Shown here: positions 25,499-35,947 of the stretch, piece by piece
Layout: every line of letters begins with the position of its first letter
Position numbering within the stretch: the stretch's first letter is position 1
NCBI RefSeq assembly: GCF_020181655.1
Contig: NZ_CP084032.1
Coordinates: 930,001-994,000, forward strand
DNA length: 64,000 nt
Direction of reading: 5' to 3'
Origin: Pectobacterium colocasium
Lineage (GTDB): Bacteria > Pseudomonadota > Gammaproteobacteria > Enterobacterales > Enterobacteriaceae
Translations under genes and position numbers: made by a program
Notes under the pieces: model-generated
Told to the model about the DNA's origin: nothing
Databases searched by the model: none
The model's input: only the letters and a program-made list of their open reading frames with translations

Positions 25499-26274
25499 GT
25501 TCGCGCAAATTAACGCTGGGCGTCAGCCTGAAAATGTATTTCGGCTATCAGCAGACACTCGACTGGTGCCAGAAAATCCATGAGATAGCCGAACAGCATC
25601 CGCTGGCATCACTGCCATCGGCCCGGCTGTTTGTGCTGCCCGCCTTCCCGACGTTAGCGCCTGTAGTGCAGCGCTTTGCCCAGTCACCCGTTCATGTCGG
25701 TGCACAAGATCTGCACTGGGCGGATAACGGAGCCTTCACCGGAGAAGTGAGCGGCACCATGCTGCATGAAATGGGGTGTCGCTATGTCGAAATCGGGCAT
25801 GCCGAGCGTCGTCGCTATTTTGGCGAAACGGATGAGCATTTCGCGCTGAAAACGGAGGCGGCCTGGCGTAATGGGCTAACGCCGGTACTGTGCGTAGGCG
25901 AGGAGAAACGTGGCTCGACGCAACAAGCCATCGACACCTGTCAGGCTCAATTAGACGCGGCACTGAATCTGGCCCAGAAGCAAGAGCTGACGGGCGATCT
26001 GGTACTGGCGTATGAGCCGCAGTGGGCGATTGGTAGTACGGAGCCCGCCCCGACAGCGTACATCAGCGAGGTCTGTCAGGCACTAAAACAGCATTTTCCA
26101 ACTCAGGCAGGCGTGCGCGAGGGGCGAGTTATTTATGGCGGCAGTGCCGGGCCGGGATTGCTGAGTCAGCTTGGTGACGCCGCTGATGGCCTGTTTTTGG
26201 GGCGTTTTGCCCATGACCCGTCTGCGTTTAACGCCATTATGGATGAAGCCTTCACGCTCTGTTCGCTGGCGTAA
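25495..26274 (+). CDS. lerI: L-erythrulose 1-phosphate isomerase (TIM-like)
   Basis: 259-residue triose-phosphate-isomerase-fold enzyme. The three catalytic residues of TIM are present: K13 (SLKMY), H102 (EIGHAERR) and E174 (AYEPQWAIG). The sequence is divergent from housekeeping TpiA and is clustered with a tetrulose kinase, so I assign the LerI/EryH reaction: L-erythrulose 1-phosphate to D-erythrulose 4-phosphate. The ATG overlaps the lerK stop. oiaC follows after 16 bases. Enzymes of this sub-group are known from erythritol and apionate loci. Family certain, exact substrate by context. Confidence 0.83.
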   Translation: MSSRKLTLGVSLKMYFGYQQTLDWCQKIHEIAEQHPLASLPSARLFVLPAFPTLAPVVQRFAQSPVHVGAQDLHWADNGAFTGEVSGTMLHEMGCRYVEIGHAERRRYFGETDEHFALKTEAAWRNGLTPVLCVGEEKRGSTQQAIDTCQAQLDAALNLAQKQELTGDLVLAYEPQWAIGSTEPAPTAYISEVCQALKQHFPTQAGVREGRVIYGGSAGPGLLSQLGDAADGLFLGRFAHDPSAFNAIMDEAFTLCSLA

Positions 26275-26290
26275 GTGAGAGGAAATAAAT

Positions 26291-27118
26291 ATGGCAATTG
26301 GATTAAGTACCTATGCGTTCTTCTGGCGAGCCTCTTCCCGTGTGCTGAATCCTCTGGGTTTGGAAGCCATGCTGGAGCAAACCGCAGATTCTGGTGCGGG
26401 CGTTTTCCAGATTTGTGATTACGCGGCGGTGGAAGCACTCTCGTCTGCCGAGTTGGAAAAATTACGGCAGCGCGCGGTCGATCTCGGTATTCAACTGGAA
26501 CTGGGAACACGAGGGCTCGCCACGGATCACCTGACACGCTATCTCACGTTGGCTCGCGCGCTGGATGTCCGTTTTATCCGCACCATGTTCAACACAGCAA
26601 CACATAAGCCGACACAAGACGAGGCGCTTGCCTTGCTGCGTCGCGTGCTGCCTGAGTTTGAGCAGCACAATATCCAACTGGGATTGGAAACTTATGAGCA
26701 GGTAAGAACGCGCGACGTGCTGGCGGTTGTTGACGCTATCGAGAGTCCGGCTCTGGGAATTTGTCTCGATCCTGGCAACTGTGTTGCCGCGCTGGAGTAC
26801 CCGCGTGAGGTGATTGAACTAACGGCCTCGCGGGTAGTTAACCTGCACATCAAAGATTTTGCGTTTGCCCGTCAGGAAGGTTGGGTGGGCTTTACCTATT
26901 CCGGCTGTCTGCTGGGAACTGGCCTGCTGGATTACGACGCGCTTCACCAGATCGTTCGTCCGAACGAACGAAATATTAATCAGATCGTCGAGCATTGGCT
27001 GCCGTGGCAGGCCAATGCGGAAGAAACGTGCCGTCTGGAAGACGCCTGGACGCGCCATAGCCTGAATTATCTCTACACGCGCAATCCCTATGCGAACCGT
27101 TCATCACACATTCTTTGA
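26291..27118 (+). CDS. oiaC: 3-oxo-isoapionate decarboxylase (xylose-isomerase-like TIM barrel)
   Basis: 275-residue protein of the sugar-phosphate isomerase/epimerase (AP endonuclease 2-like) TIM-barrel family, with metal-ligand-type segments GLETYEQVRTRD (E in strand 5 region), ICLDPGNC and NLHIKDF. Most relatives are sugar epimerases or isomerases. In the D-apionate pathway recalled for Pectobacterium, a member of this family decarboxylates 3-oxo-isoapionate to L-erythrulose, which fits its position between lerI and apnO. Ribosome-binding site GAGAGG. I am confident of the family and moderately confident of the reaction. Confidence 0.78.
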   Translation: MAIGLSTYAFFWRASSRVLNPLGLEAMLEQTADSGAGVFQICDYAAVEALSSAELEKLRQRAVDLGIQLELGTRGLATDHLTRYLTLARALDVRFIRTMFNTATHKPTQDEALALLRRVLPEFEQHNIQLGLETYEQVRTRDVLAVVDAIESPALGICLDPGNCVAALEYPREVIELTASRVVNLHIKDFAFARQEGWVGFTYSGCLLGTGLLDYDALHQIVRPNERNINQIVEHWLPWQANAEETCRLEDAWTRHSLNYLYTRNPYANRSSHIL

Positions 27119-27146
27119 ATATCCCAAATCCGAGGAGTAACAAATC

Positions 27147-28004
27147 ATGGCTGCTGAATTAAAAACCATTACTGTACTGGGCGCTGGCGGTAAAATGGGC
27201 ATGCGTATCTCTGCCAATTTCCAGAAAAGTGACTATCAGGTGTTTTACTGCGAGAACTCACCGCGTGCGCAGGAGCAAGTGGTTGCCGCAGGCAGAGAAT
27301 TGTCCGTTGCTGAGCAGGTGATTCCTGAAAGCGATGTGGTGATTCTGGCCGTTCCTGATATTGCTTTGAAAGTGGTCTCTGAACTTGTTGTCCCGCAGAT
27401 GAAAAGCAACGCGGTGCTGCTGACGCTGGACCCGGCAGCGGCCTATGCCAATCTTATCGCCAAGCGTGATGATATCGATTACGCCGTTGCCCATCCGTGC
27501 CATCCTTCCGTATTTCTGGATCGCTTCACGCCGGAAGAACATGCCGATGCATTTGGCGGCGTGGCCGCGCCACAGCACGTTGCCGCCTCTTATGAGGCGG
27601 GCAGTGACGAGCAGAAGGCCACCTTAGCGCGCGTGGTTAAAGTGATGTATGGCCCGGTGATTGACGTGCACTGGGTGACGGTAAAACAGCTGGCCTATCT
27701 GGAACCGACGCTGGTTGAAACCGTAGCCTGTATGGTTGGCACGTTGATGAAAGAAGCGCTGGATGAAACCATCAACACAATTGGCGTACCGGAGGCCGCG
27801 GCGAAAGCTATGCTTTATGGACACATTCAGATCGCGCTGGCGGTGGCTTTCCGCAGTACGAATCCGTTCTCGGATGCGTGTATGATCGCGATTGAATACG
27901 GTAAAGAGAACATCATCAAGCCAGATTGGAAGAAAATTTTCGACGAGAAAGAGCTCGATCTGGTGATTGCCAAAATGCTGAAGATTGATGCCATTCAGCG
28001 GTAA
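27147..28004 (+). CDS. apnO: D-apionate oxidoisomerase (NAD-binding)
   Basis: 285-residue dehydrogenase with an N-terminal Rossmann fold (VLGAGGKMGMRIS, about residues 10-22) and a helical C-terminal domain of the phosphogluconate-dehydrogenase-like type. In the recalled apionate pathway ApnO oxidises D-apionate with migration of a hydroxymethyl group, giving 3-oxo-isoapionate for OiaC. Segments such as AVAHPCHPSVFLDRF are characteristic of this small family. GAGGAG ribosome-binding site. It is the last metabolic gene of the operon; the regulator follows after 199 bases. No apiose dehydrogenase or apionolactonase gene is in the window, so either apionate itself is imported or those genes lie elsewhere. 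Confidence 0.82.
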   Translation: MAAELKTITVLGAGGKMGMRISANFQKSDYQVFYCENSPRAQEQVVAAGRELSVAEQVIPESDVVILAVPDIALKVVSELVVPQMKSNAVLLTLDPAAAYANLIAKRDDIDYAVAHPCHPSVFLDRFTPEEHADAFGGVAAPQHVAASYEAGSDEQKATLARVVKVMYGPVIDVHWVTVKQLAYLEPTLVETVACMVGTLMKEALDETINTIGVPEAAAKAMLYGHIQIALAVAFRSTNPFSDACMIAIEYGKENIIKPDWKKIFDEKELDLVIAKMLKIDAIQR

Positions 28005-28203
28005 TGTGTCACGTTGCCGGAGTCAGCCTTTTTGTCTGGTTCCGGCGCTTCTGCCTCTGTCCGTTTGCGCCACCATCAGGGATAATCTCGCTGGGCTTGA
28101 GCCTCTTCTCCCAGCGTGTAACAATTATTCATTGCGACGGTTTTCATCTGTAGACACAGCGTCTGTATAAACCGATCCCCTTGTGTAAGGAAAATGTGAC
28201 CAG

Positions 28204-29166
28204 ATGGAAAAACAATCAGGATCTCAGGAAAGCGAACTTCTGACTGAAATCGCCGTTGCTTATTATCAGGACGAAATTACTCAGGAAGAGATCGCCAAGA
28301 AATTCGGTATTTCGCGCATCAAAGTCGGGCGTTTGCTGAAACGTGCGAAAGAAGAAGGCATTGTTGAAATTACCGTGCGCTATCATCCGGTCTTCAGCAC
28401 GCGTCTTGAACAGCAGATGCTGGAGCGCTTTTCGATCAAGCGTGCGCTGATTGCACTCGACCATCAGGATGAAGAAGAGCAGCGTCGACAGGTTGCGGCA
28501 CTGGTTTCCAACTATCTGGCGCTGTCGTTGAAAGACGATACCGTGGTCGCCGTTGGGCAGGGACGTAATGTGGCGGCGGTCGCCGACCATGTGAGCAATG
28601 TGACGGAACGTAACTGCCGCTTTATCTGCGGTATCGGCGGAACACACCGTCCCGGTGATGCGATTAACGCCGACCATATCAGCCGCCGTCTGGCAAAGAA
28701 ATTCGGTGGCAGCAGCGAAACGCTGTATTCACCTGCTTATGTCGAAAACCGGGCGCTCAAAGAAGCCTTCATGCAAAACGGCACCATTAAGGAAACGCTG
28801 GATCGGGCGCGCAAGGCCGATATCGCGCTGGTGGGCATTGGGGATATGAATGAGAACAGCTACATGGTTAAACTCGGCTGGTTCACCCCGCATGAAATTA
28901 TTGATGCCAGCCTCAATCAGGGCGTGATTGGGGATATCGCCGGATATGACTTCTTTAACGCGCAGGGTCAGCATGTGGATACGGTGATGAACGAACGGGT
29001 GATTGGCGTGAGTATTGAAGAGCTACACAAAATCCCCTGCGTGATTGCGATTGCTTCTGAAAATACCAAAGCCTTAGCGATTCTTGGCGCGCTGCGCACC
29101 GGAGCCATCGATATTATCGCCACCAGTGCAGGCAACATTCGTACTATTCTGAATATGACGCAGTAA
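28204..29166 (+). CDS. SorC/DeoR-type sugar-binding regulator of the apionate genes
   Basis: 320-residue transcription factor. The N-terminal helix-turn-helix (AVAYYQDEITQEEIAKKFG, then SRIKVGRLLKRA, residues about 17-49) is followed by a SorC-type effector domain of the NagB/RpiA-like fold (VAVGQGRNVAAVADHV; IALVGIGDMNENS; IDIIATSAGNIRTIL). These regulators respond to phosphorylated sugars, so erythrulose phosphate or erythrose 4-phosphate are plausible effectors; that is inference. It is in the same direction as the apnO operon but separated by 199 bases, so it may have its own promoter. A hairpin at 29180-29207 follows. Confidence 0.83.
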   Translation: MEKQSGSQESELLTEIAVAYYQDEITQEEIAKKFGISRIKVGRLLKRAKEEGIVEITVRYHPVFSTRLEQQMLERFSIKRALIALDHQDEEEQRRQVAALVSNYLALSLKDDTVVAVGQGRNVAAVADHVSNVTERNCRFICGIGGTHRPGDAINADHISRRLAKKFGGSSETLYSPAYVENRALKEAFMQNGTIKETLDRARKADIALVGIGDMNENSYMVKLGWFTPHEIIDASLNQGVIGDIAGYDFFNAQGQHVDTVMNERVIGVSIEELHKIPCVIAIASENTKALAILGALRTGAIDIIATSAGNIRTILNMTQ

Positions 29167-29179
29167 CCTCTCTTTCTCT

Positions 29180-29207
29180 GTTGCGTGGTGTGTTTGCATC
29201 ACGCGAC
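29180..29207 (+). terminator. Hairpin after the SorC-type regulator gene
   Basis: GTTGCGTGGTG, loop tgtttg, CATCACGCGAC: an 11-bp stem with two G-U pairs, 12 bases after the stop, followed by a T/C-rich tract. Confidence 0.5.
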
Positions 29208-29424
29208 GATCTTCCCGTTTTCTCTGAATTTCTCTCAATTATCCCGTTTGGTGTATCCGACTCTGGCTGCAAATCGAACAAAAAACCGTCAAATAAAATA
29301 ACTATATTAACCAGCATTCCCCCGCAGTTTTTGCCATCCTCGGTAGTTTAGGCATTGGCAAACACTATACTGGGTACTCTTTACCCTACAGACACAACAC
29401 AACAAAACCGAAAAGGTACATAAA

Positions 29425-31704
29425 ATGGATGAACAGCTAAAGCAAAGCGCCCTTGATTTCCACCAGTATCCGATTCCCGGGAAAATTCAGGTTTCCCCGA
29501 CTAAACCGCTGGCGACGCAGCGCGATCTGGCGCTGGCGTATTCTCCTGGTGTTGCGGCACCCTGTCTGGAAATCGCGGAAGATCCGCTGGCCGCCTACAA
29601 ATACACCGCGCGCGGCAATTTGGTCGCCGTGATCTCTAACGGAACGGCTGTTCTCGGCCTCGGCAATATCGGCGCACTGGCTGGTAAGCCCGTGATGGAA
29701 GGTAAAGGCGTTCTGTTCAAAAAATTCTCCGGCATTGATGTTTTCGATATCGAAGTCGACGAGCTGGACCCAGACAAGCTGATCGATGTGATCGCCGCAC
29801 TGGAGCCGACGTTCGGCGGTATCAATCTGGAAGACATCAAGGCACCGGAGTGCTTCTACATCGAGAAGAAGCTGCGTGAGCGCATGAAGATTCCCGTCTT
29901 CCACGACGATCAGCACGGCACGGCGATCATCTGTACTGCCGCTGTTCTGAATGGCCTGCGCGTAGTAGAAAAAAATATTTCTGATGTGCGTCTGGTGGTG
30001 TCCGGTGCAGGCGCGGCGTCTATCGCCTGTCTGAACCTGCTGGTGGCGCTGGGTCTCCAGAAACACAACATTGTCGTATGTGATTCGCGCGGCGTGATTT
30101 ATCACGGTCGTGATGAAAACATGGAAGAAACCAAAGCGGCGTATGCGGTGGAAGATAACGGCGCGCGCAAACTGGCCGATGTTATCCCTAATGCGGATAT
30201 CTTCCTCGGCTGCTCCGGCCCTGGCGTACTGACGCAGGATATGGTGAAAACCATGGCGCCGCGTCCGCTGATCATGGCATTGGCAAACCCTGAACCGGAA
30301 ATTCTGCCGCCGCTGGCGAAAGAAGTTCGTCCAGATGCGATTATCTGTACCGGTCGTTCCGACTATCCGAATCAGGTGAACAACGTACTGTGCTTCCCGT
30401 TCATCTTCCGCGGCGCGCTGGATGTGGGCGCGACCACGATTAACGAAGAGATGAAGCTGGCCTGCGTGCACGCGATTGCCGATCTGGCGCTGGCGGAGCA
30501 GAGCGAAGTGGTGGCATCGGCCTACGGCGATCAGGATCTGTCATTCGGGCCGGATTATCTGATTCCAAAACCGTTCGATCCGCGTTTGATCATCAAAATC
30601 GCCCCCGCGGTAGCGAAGGCGGCGATGGATTCCGGCGTGGCGACGCGCCCGATCGAAGATTTCGATGCCTACGTCGAAAAACTGACCCAGTTCGTCTACA
30701 AAACCAACCTGTTCATGAAGCCGATCTTCGCACAGGCGCGTCAGCAGCCGAAGCGTGTGGTATTCGCGGAAGGTGAAGATGCGCGCGTGCTGCACGCTAC
30801 GCAGGAGCTGGTCACGCTGGGGCTGGCGTTCCCGATTCTGATTGGCCGCCCGAGCGTCATCGAGATGCGTCTGCAAAAATTGGGGCTGCAACTGACCATC
30901 GGTAAAGATTTCGAAGTGGTCAACAACGAATCGGATCCACGCTTCAAAGCATACTGGAGCGAGTATTTCGAACTGATGAAGCGTCGTGGTGTGTCGCAGG
31001 AAAAAGCACAGCGTGCAGTGATCGGCAACCCAACGCTGATCGGAGCCATCATGGTTCACCGTGGCGAAGCCGATGCGCTGATTTGCGGCACGATTGGCAC
31101 CTATGAAGAGCATTTCGACGTGGTCGAGAAAGTGTTCGGCTACCGTGAAGGTGTGCAGGCGGCGGGCGCGATGAACGCGCTGATGCTGCCGAGCGGCAAT
31201 ACCTTTATTGCCGACACCTACGTTAATGCCGATCCGACGCCGGAACAGCTGGCGGAAATCACCCTGATGGCGGCGGAAAGCGTACGCCGTTTTGGTATCG
31301 AACCGAAAGTCGCGTTGCTGTCGCACTCCAGCTTCGGCACCTCGGATTCGCCGACCGCGCAGAAGATGCGGGCAACGCTGGCGCTGGTCAACAAGCTGGC
31401 ACCGGAACTGGAGATCGACGGCGAGATGCACGGTGACGCCGCGCTGGTGGAAGCAATCCGCCGTGAGCAAATGCCAGACAGCCCGCTAAAAGGCTCGGCT
31501 AACATCCTGATCATGCCGAATATGGAGTCTGCGCGTATCAGCTATAACCTGCTGCGCGTTTCCTCTTCAGAAGGCGTGACGGTAGGACCGGTACTGATGG
31601 GTATTTCAAAACCGGTACACATCCTGACGCCGATTGCCTCCGTACGCCGGATCGTGAACATGGTCGCACTGGCAGTGGTAGAAGCACAAACTCAGCCGCT
31701 GTAA
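29425..31704 (+). CDS. maeB: NADP-dependent malic enzyme MaeB
   Basis: 759-residue cytoplasmic enzyme that decarboxylates malate to pyruvate and yields NADPH. Residues about 1-425 hold the malic enzyme domains ([11 protein letters not shown] metal/substrate region; [16 protein letters not shown] nucleotide fold). Residues about 430-759 are a phosphotransacetylase-like domain, which in this family is regulatory and not catalytic. The length matches E. coli MaeB. In E. coli maeB adjoins talA-tktB; here 8 kb of apionate genes lie between. The terminator after the gene appears to have been interrupted by a repeat (see 31747-31858). Confidence 0.95.
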   Translation: MDEQLKQSALDFHQYPIPGKIQVSPTKPLATQRDLALAYSPGVAAPCLEIAEDPLAAYKYTARGNLVAVISNGTAVLGLGNIGALAGKPVMEGKGVLFKKFSGIDVFDIEVDELDPDKLIDVIAALEPTFGGINLEDIKAPECFYIEKKLRERMKIPVFHDDQHGTAIICTAAVLNGLRVVEKNISDVRLVVSGAGAASIACLNLLVALGLQKHNIVVCDSRGVIYHGRDENMEETKAAYAVEDNGARKLADVIPNADIFLGCSGPGVLTQDMVKTMAPRPLIMALANPEPEILPPLAKEVRPDAIICTGRSDYPNQVNNVLCFPFIFRGALDVGATTINEEMKLACVHAIADLALAEQSEVVASAYGDQDLSFGPDYLIPKPFDPRLIIKIAPAVAKAAMDSGVATRPIEDFDAYVEKLTQFVYKTNLFMKPIFAQARQQPKRVVFAEGEDARVLHATQELVTLGLAFPILIGRPSVIEMRLQKLGLQLTIGKDFEVVNNESDPRFKAYWSEYFELMKRRGVSQEKAQRAVIGNPTLIGAIMVHRGEADALICGTIGTYEEHFDVVEKVFGYREGVQAAGAMNALMLPSGNTFIADTYVNADPTPEQLAEITLMAAESVRRFGIEPKVALLSHSSFGTSDSPTAQKMRATLALVNKLAPELEIDGEMHGDAALVEAIRREQMPDSPLKGSANILIMPNMESARISYNLLRVSSSEGVTVGPVLMGISKPVHILTPIASVRRIVNMVALAVVEAQTQPL

Positions 31705-31731
31705 GTTATTTCCAGTCATACAGACAAACCC

Positions 31732-31746
31732 AGCCAGAAGTCGGCT
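31732..31746 (+). repeat. Left copy of 15-bp direct repeat flanking the 112-bp element
   Basis: AGCCAGAAGTCGGCT, identical to 31859-31873. It looks like a target-site duplication, although the motif is itself a partial dyad (AGCC/GGCT) derived from a terminator stem. Confidence 0.6.
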
Positions 31747-31858
31747 AATGCCGATCGTTTAAGAATCGAGATACCGGGGGCTACCACGGTGCGAGGTATC
31801 CCTACGGGAACCTCATCACCGTGTTTCCCCCTAAATCCATGCTTAAGTGAACAGCATT
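31747..31858. mobile_element. 112-bp MITE-like repeat element in the maeB terminator
   Basis: The ends are imperfect inverted repeats (AATGC...TTAAG and CTTAA...GCATT; 13 of 17 positions match). The core (31761-31837) folds into a long nested hairpin and is the inverse of the repeat at 49326-49400, with paired changes that keep the stems. It has no coding capacity. The 15-bp direct repeats on both sides suggest insertion of a non-autonomous element. Confidence 0.55.
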
Positions 31859-31883
31859 AGCCAGAAGTCGGCTGGTTTTTTTT
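31859..31883 (+). terminator. maeB terminator, displaced by the inserted element
   Basis: AGCC-agaagtc-GGCT followed by GG and eight T. Before the insertion the stem would have read CCAGCC/GGCTGG; the left CC now stays with the left copy at 31730-31746. Residual stem is short, so termination may be weakened. Confidence 0.5.
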
Positions 31884-32070
31884 ATTCTCTCAGCTTATCG
31901 ACCAAATAGTCGCTTAAAAACATAGAACCAATAAAGCAAAGCGCAAAGGCGGGGAACGCCATATTTTCTGGGAGTAAATAGATAACCATGAGAAGAGAGA
32001 TAATCCAGAGAATAAACGTCAGTATCATCGAAAGAATATCGAATAGAACAGATTTCACAGCCTTCAGCAT
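31882..32070 (-). CDS. Small two-helix membrane protein, unknown
   Basis: 62-residue protein with two hydrophobic segments (about residues 8-32 and 38-53) and a charged end (DYLVDKLRE). An AAGGATG ribosome-binding site lies about 9 bases before the ATG. It lies between the convergent maeB terminator and the divergent mtr gene; its stop overlaps the terminator T-tract. I do not recognise a family and give no function. Small membrane proteins of this kind are often poorly annotated, but codon use and the ribosome-binding site make it credible. Confidence 0.55.
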   Translation of the reverse strand: MLKAVKSVLFDILSMILTFILWIISLLMVIYLLPENMAFPAFALCFIGSMFLSDYLVDKLRE

Positions 32071-32283
32071 AACGTCATCATCCTTAAATGACTTTTCCTT
32101 TTAATCGCTTACAACCTATTATTCGCTGACAACATAGCACGTCATTTTTAGCAGAACATGGTTTTTCCATAGCATGGCATAAGGTAAATCAATGGAATAA
32201 TTTTCGTTTTATGCCATGATCCCGCCTCGTCTGTAGGGGGCTTCCCCTGACTCGATAAAAAATCCAACGAGCGACTATCGGTT

Positions 32284-33558
32284 ATGGCAACACGCGCAGT
32301 GAACGAAAATACAGTAGCAAAAAGCGGTACAGAAAAGCGCCTTCCTTCGCTGTTTGGCGGGTCGATGATTATTGCAGGAACGATTATCGGTGCCGGGATG
32401 TTTTCCCTGCCGGTGGTGATGTCGGGGGCCTGGTTTTTCTGGTCATTTGCCGTGTTGGTGTTTACCTGGTTTTGCATGTACCACTCGGGGTTGATGATAC
32501 TGGAAGCCAACCTGAATTACCCGACCGGTTCCAGCTTCGATACGCTGACTAAAGATCTGCTGGGCAAACGCTGGAATATTGTGAACGGCATATCGATTGC
32601 TTTTGTCCTCTATATTCTGACTTACGCCTACATTTCAGCGAGTGGTTCAATCATCCATCACACGCTGGCGGAGATGTCGATCGACTTCTCCGCACGAACC
32701 GGCGGCTTCCTGTTTGCGCTGTTTGTGGCGTTGACCGTGTGGTGGAGTACTGCGGCAGTAAGCCGCATGACCGCATTTTTTCTAGCCGCCAAAGTCCTGA
32801 CTTTTTTCATGACGTTCGGCAGTCTGCTGTGGAACGTTAAGCCCGTTGTTTTATTCAATGTGGTGGAAGCGTCACCCAGCTACCTGCCGTATGTGTTGAT
32901 GACGCTGCCATTCTGTCTCGCGTCTTTCGGCTTTCATGGCAACGTTCCCAGTCTGGTGAAGCATTACGGTCGTGAACCGCAGATTATCAAACGCTGTTTG
33001 TTTATTGGCAGCGTGCTGGCGTTGGTGATGTATGCCATCTGGCTGATTGGCACGATGGGAAATATTGCCCGTCCTGACTTTATTGGGATTGCCGAGCGGG
33101 GCGGTAATATTGATGTACTGGTGCAGGCGTTGGGTGGGGTGTTGAACAGCCCTTATCTGGATGTGTTGCTCACCGTCTTTTCCAACTTTGCCGTTGCCTG
33201 TTCGTTTCTCGGCGTAACGCTGGGGTTGTTTGACTATCTGGCGGATTTGCTGAAATTTGACGATAGCCGAATGGGAAGAGCGAAAACGGCATTGGTGACG
33301 TTTCTGCCGCCTATCATTGGTGGGTTGCTGTATCCGAACGGCTTTATTTATGCGATTGGTTTTGCCGGGCTGGCGGCGACGGTGTGGGCGGTGATTACGC
33401 CAGCACTGTTGGCTCGCGCGTCACGCGTCCGCTTCGGTAGCCCGCTTTTCCGCGTGCGGGGCGGTAATGCGATGATCGCGCTGGTGCTGCTATTTGGTAT
33501 CGGCACTGCGCTGATACACATTCTTTCCAGTCTCGATTTACTGCCAGTTTATCGCTAA
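32284..33558 (+). CDS. mtr: Tryptophan-specific transporter Mtr
   Basis: 424-residue inner-membrane permease of the aromatic amino acid transporter family, with 11 predicted helices. It is highly similar to E. coli Mtr over its whole length: helix 1 [19 protein letters not shown] and the segments [20 protein letters not shown] and [14 protein letters not shown] are family hallmarks. It imports tryptophan with protons, and indole in E. coli. The N-terminus is about 10 residues longer than in E. coli. Upstream, 32071-32283 carries the promoter; I did not find a convincing TyrR or TrpR box. It is not next to maeB in E. coli, so this is a local rearrangement. Confidence 0.9.
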   Translation: MATRAVNENTVAKSGTEKRLPSLFGGSMIIAGTIIGAGMFSLPVVMSGAWFFWSFAVLVFTWFCMYHSGLMILEANLNYPTGSSFDTLTKDLLGKRWNIVNGISIAFVLYILTYAYISASGSIIHHTLAEMSIDFSARTGGFLFALFVALTVWWSTAAVSRMTAFFLAAKVLTFFMTFGSLLWNVKPVVLFNVVEASPSYLPYVLMTLPFCLASFGFHGNVPSLVKHYGREPQIIKRCLFIGSVLALVMYAIWLIGTMGNIARPDFIGIAERGGNIDVLVQALGGVLNSPYLDVLLTVFSNFAVACSFLGVTLGLFDYLADLLKFDDSRMGRAKTALVTFLPPIIGGLLYPNGFIYAIGFAGLAATVWAVITPALLARASRVRFGSPLFRVRGGNAMIALVLLFGIGTALIHILSSLDLLPVYR

Positions 33559-33620
33559 GTATCGCCATTCTGCCTTGTCTGCTAAAGCAGAAGCGGCGGG
33601 ATGGCGAGTGCTTCAGACCG

Positions 33621-34073
33621 TTACGGTTTTTTCGCCTGCTGTAACCACTTATCCAGTTCATTAGCGAACTGCTGACGATCCCGCTGGCTTAATGCGCTGG
33701 GGCCACCGGTTTGTATTCCGCTGGCGCGCATGGTGTCCATAAAATCCCGCATGTTCAGCCGTTCCCGAATGGTATCCGGCGTATAGCGTTCGCCGCGCGG
33801 GTTCAACGCGGCGCCGCCTTTTTCTATCACTTCTGCTGCCAGCGGAATATCGGCGGTGATCACCAAATCGCCCGCTTCAGTGCGGCGTACAATTTCATTA
33901 TCGGCGACATCAAAACCTGATGAGACGCGCAGTGTGCGGATAAAACGCGACGGCGGTACTTTTATGGTCTGGTTGGCAACCAGCGTGACCTGTGTTTGCG
34001 TGCGATCCGCTGCGCGAAATAGCACTTCTTTGATGACGTTCGGGCAGGCGTCGGCATCGACCCAAATCTGCAT
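33621..34073 (-). CDS. yaiI: YaiI/YqxD (UPF0178) family protein
   Basis: 150-residue protein of the UPF0178 family, with a PIN-like N-terminus [16 protein letters not shown] carrying conserved acidic residues, and a [12 protein letters not shown] segment. The fold resembles nucleases, but no activity is established. The stop of hemF lies 3 bases upstream of its start, so it is probably co-transcribed with hemF. The length is that of E. coli YaiI. In E. coli the two genes are not adjacent. Confidence 0.85.
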   Translation of the reverse strand: MQIWVDADACPNVIKEVLFRAADRTQTQVTLVANQTIKVPPSRFIRTLRVSSGFDVADNEIVRRTEAGDLVITADIPLAAEVIEKGGAALNPRGERYTPDTIRERLNMRDFMDTMRASGIQTGGPSALSQRDRQQFANELDKWLQQAKKP

Positions 34074-34076
34074 GAC

Positions 34077-35087
<1,011 letters not shown>

Positions 35088-35190
35088 TCACCCGTTGTGT
35101 GATTCCTGATGGCGGCGCGTAATTTGAGATTGCGTCTGATAAAAATCACGCGATAATCACGATTTACCTTATTGCAAAATGGCGACTGTG

Positions 35191-35616
35191 ATGGAAATCC
35201 GCATATTCAGGCAGGATGACTTTGAAGCCGTGATCACCCTTTGGGAACGCTGTGATTTGCTGCGCCCGTGGAACGATCCTGAAATGGACATTGAGCGTAA
35301 GCTCAATCACGACCCCGATCTGTTTCTGGTCGCAGAGGTGAACGGCGAAATCGTGGGGTCGGTAATGGGCGGTTACGACGGCCACCGTGGAGCGGCGTAC
35401 TACCTTGGCGTACACCCTGATTTTCGTGGTCGCGGCATTGCGAATGCATTGATTAGCCGACTGGAGAAAAAACTCATCGCCCGCGGCTGTCCGAAGATCC
35501 ACCTGATGGTGCGTGAGGACAACGATGCTGTCATCGGCATGTATGAAAAACTCGACTACGAGATGGTTGATAGCGTCACGCTGGGAAAACGCCTGATTGA
35601 AGACAGGGAGTATTGA
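35191..35616 (+). CDS. ypeA: GNAT acetyltransferase YpeA
   Basis: 141-residue GNAT-fold protein, about 75% or more alike to E. coli YpeA by eye ([27 protein letters not shown] N-terminus, residues 1-20 conserved). The acetyl-CoA binding loop is [14 protein letters not shown] (R/Q-x-x-G-x-G/A). The acceptor is unknown. I choose the ATG at 35191 to match homologues; an in-frame ATG at 35179 would add four residues. In E. coli yfeZ and then yfeY and yfeX follow; here the 9-kb fus operon occupies that place. The 331-base gap to fusB holds a Fur-like site. Confidence 0.9.
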   Translation: MEIRIFRQDDFEAVITLWERCDLLRPWNDPEMDIERKLNHDPDLFLVAEVNGEIVGSVMGGYDGHRGAAYYLGVHPDFRGRGIANALISRLEKKLIARGCPKIHLMVREDNDAVIGMYEKLDYEMVDSVTLGKRLIEDREY

Positions 35617-35796
35617 TCGTTATTTCACGGATGCTAAATCGCTCTTTCTGTACCGCTTTTCCCTTCTGGTCCCTCTCTCTGTAAAAATGTGCGCCTCCGT
35701 TAGCGCACTTTTTCTTTTTTAACTCAACGTATTATTTCGATTTGTAATGGTCTTGCAGGCAATTTGTTAGGCTTTATGGGTAACAGTTTTCATTTG

Positions 35797-35815
35797 TAAA
35801 ACGATTCTCATTTGT
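35797..35815 (+). promoter_or_regulatory. Putative Fur box upstream of the fus operon
   Basis: TAAAACGATTCTCATTTGT resembles Fur sites of enterobacteria (AATGATAATCATTCTCATT-type half). It lies about 140 bases before the chosen fusB start. Iron repression is expected for a ferredoxin-iron uptake operon. The rest of 35617-35947 shows an AT-rich promoter region only. Confidence 0.5.
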
Positions 35816-35947
35816 ATTATTATTTATTAATGTTCTCCGTTTGATCTTGACATGTTTTTTCATGTTCTGATTTTGCTTACATTTTATCGCCTGGAAGATT
35901 GTGATTGCACTACTGACACCAGGGAGTTAAAGGGATGGAGTTGGATA

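Noticed and set aside
14334..28017. 14-bp identity ATGTGTCACGTTGC at 14334-14347 and 28004-28017
   Set aside because: A few 14-bp matches are expected by chance in 64 kb. The second site lacks the inverted partner that makes the first a hairpin.
29437..31470. Long open frames antisense to maeB (29437-30471 and 30541-31470)
   Set aside because: Mirror frames of a well-conserved gene, with low-information composition.
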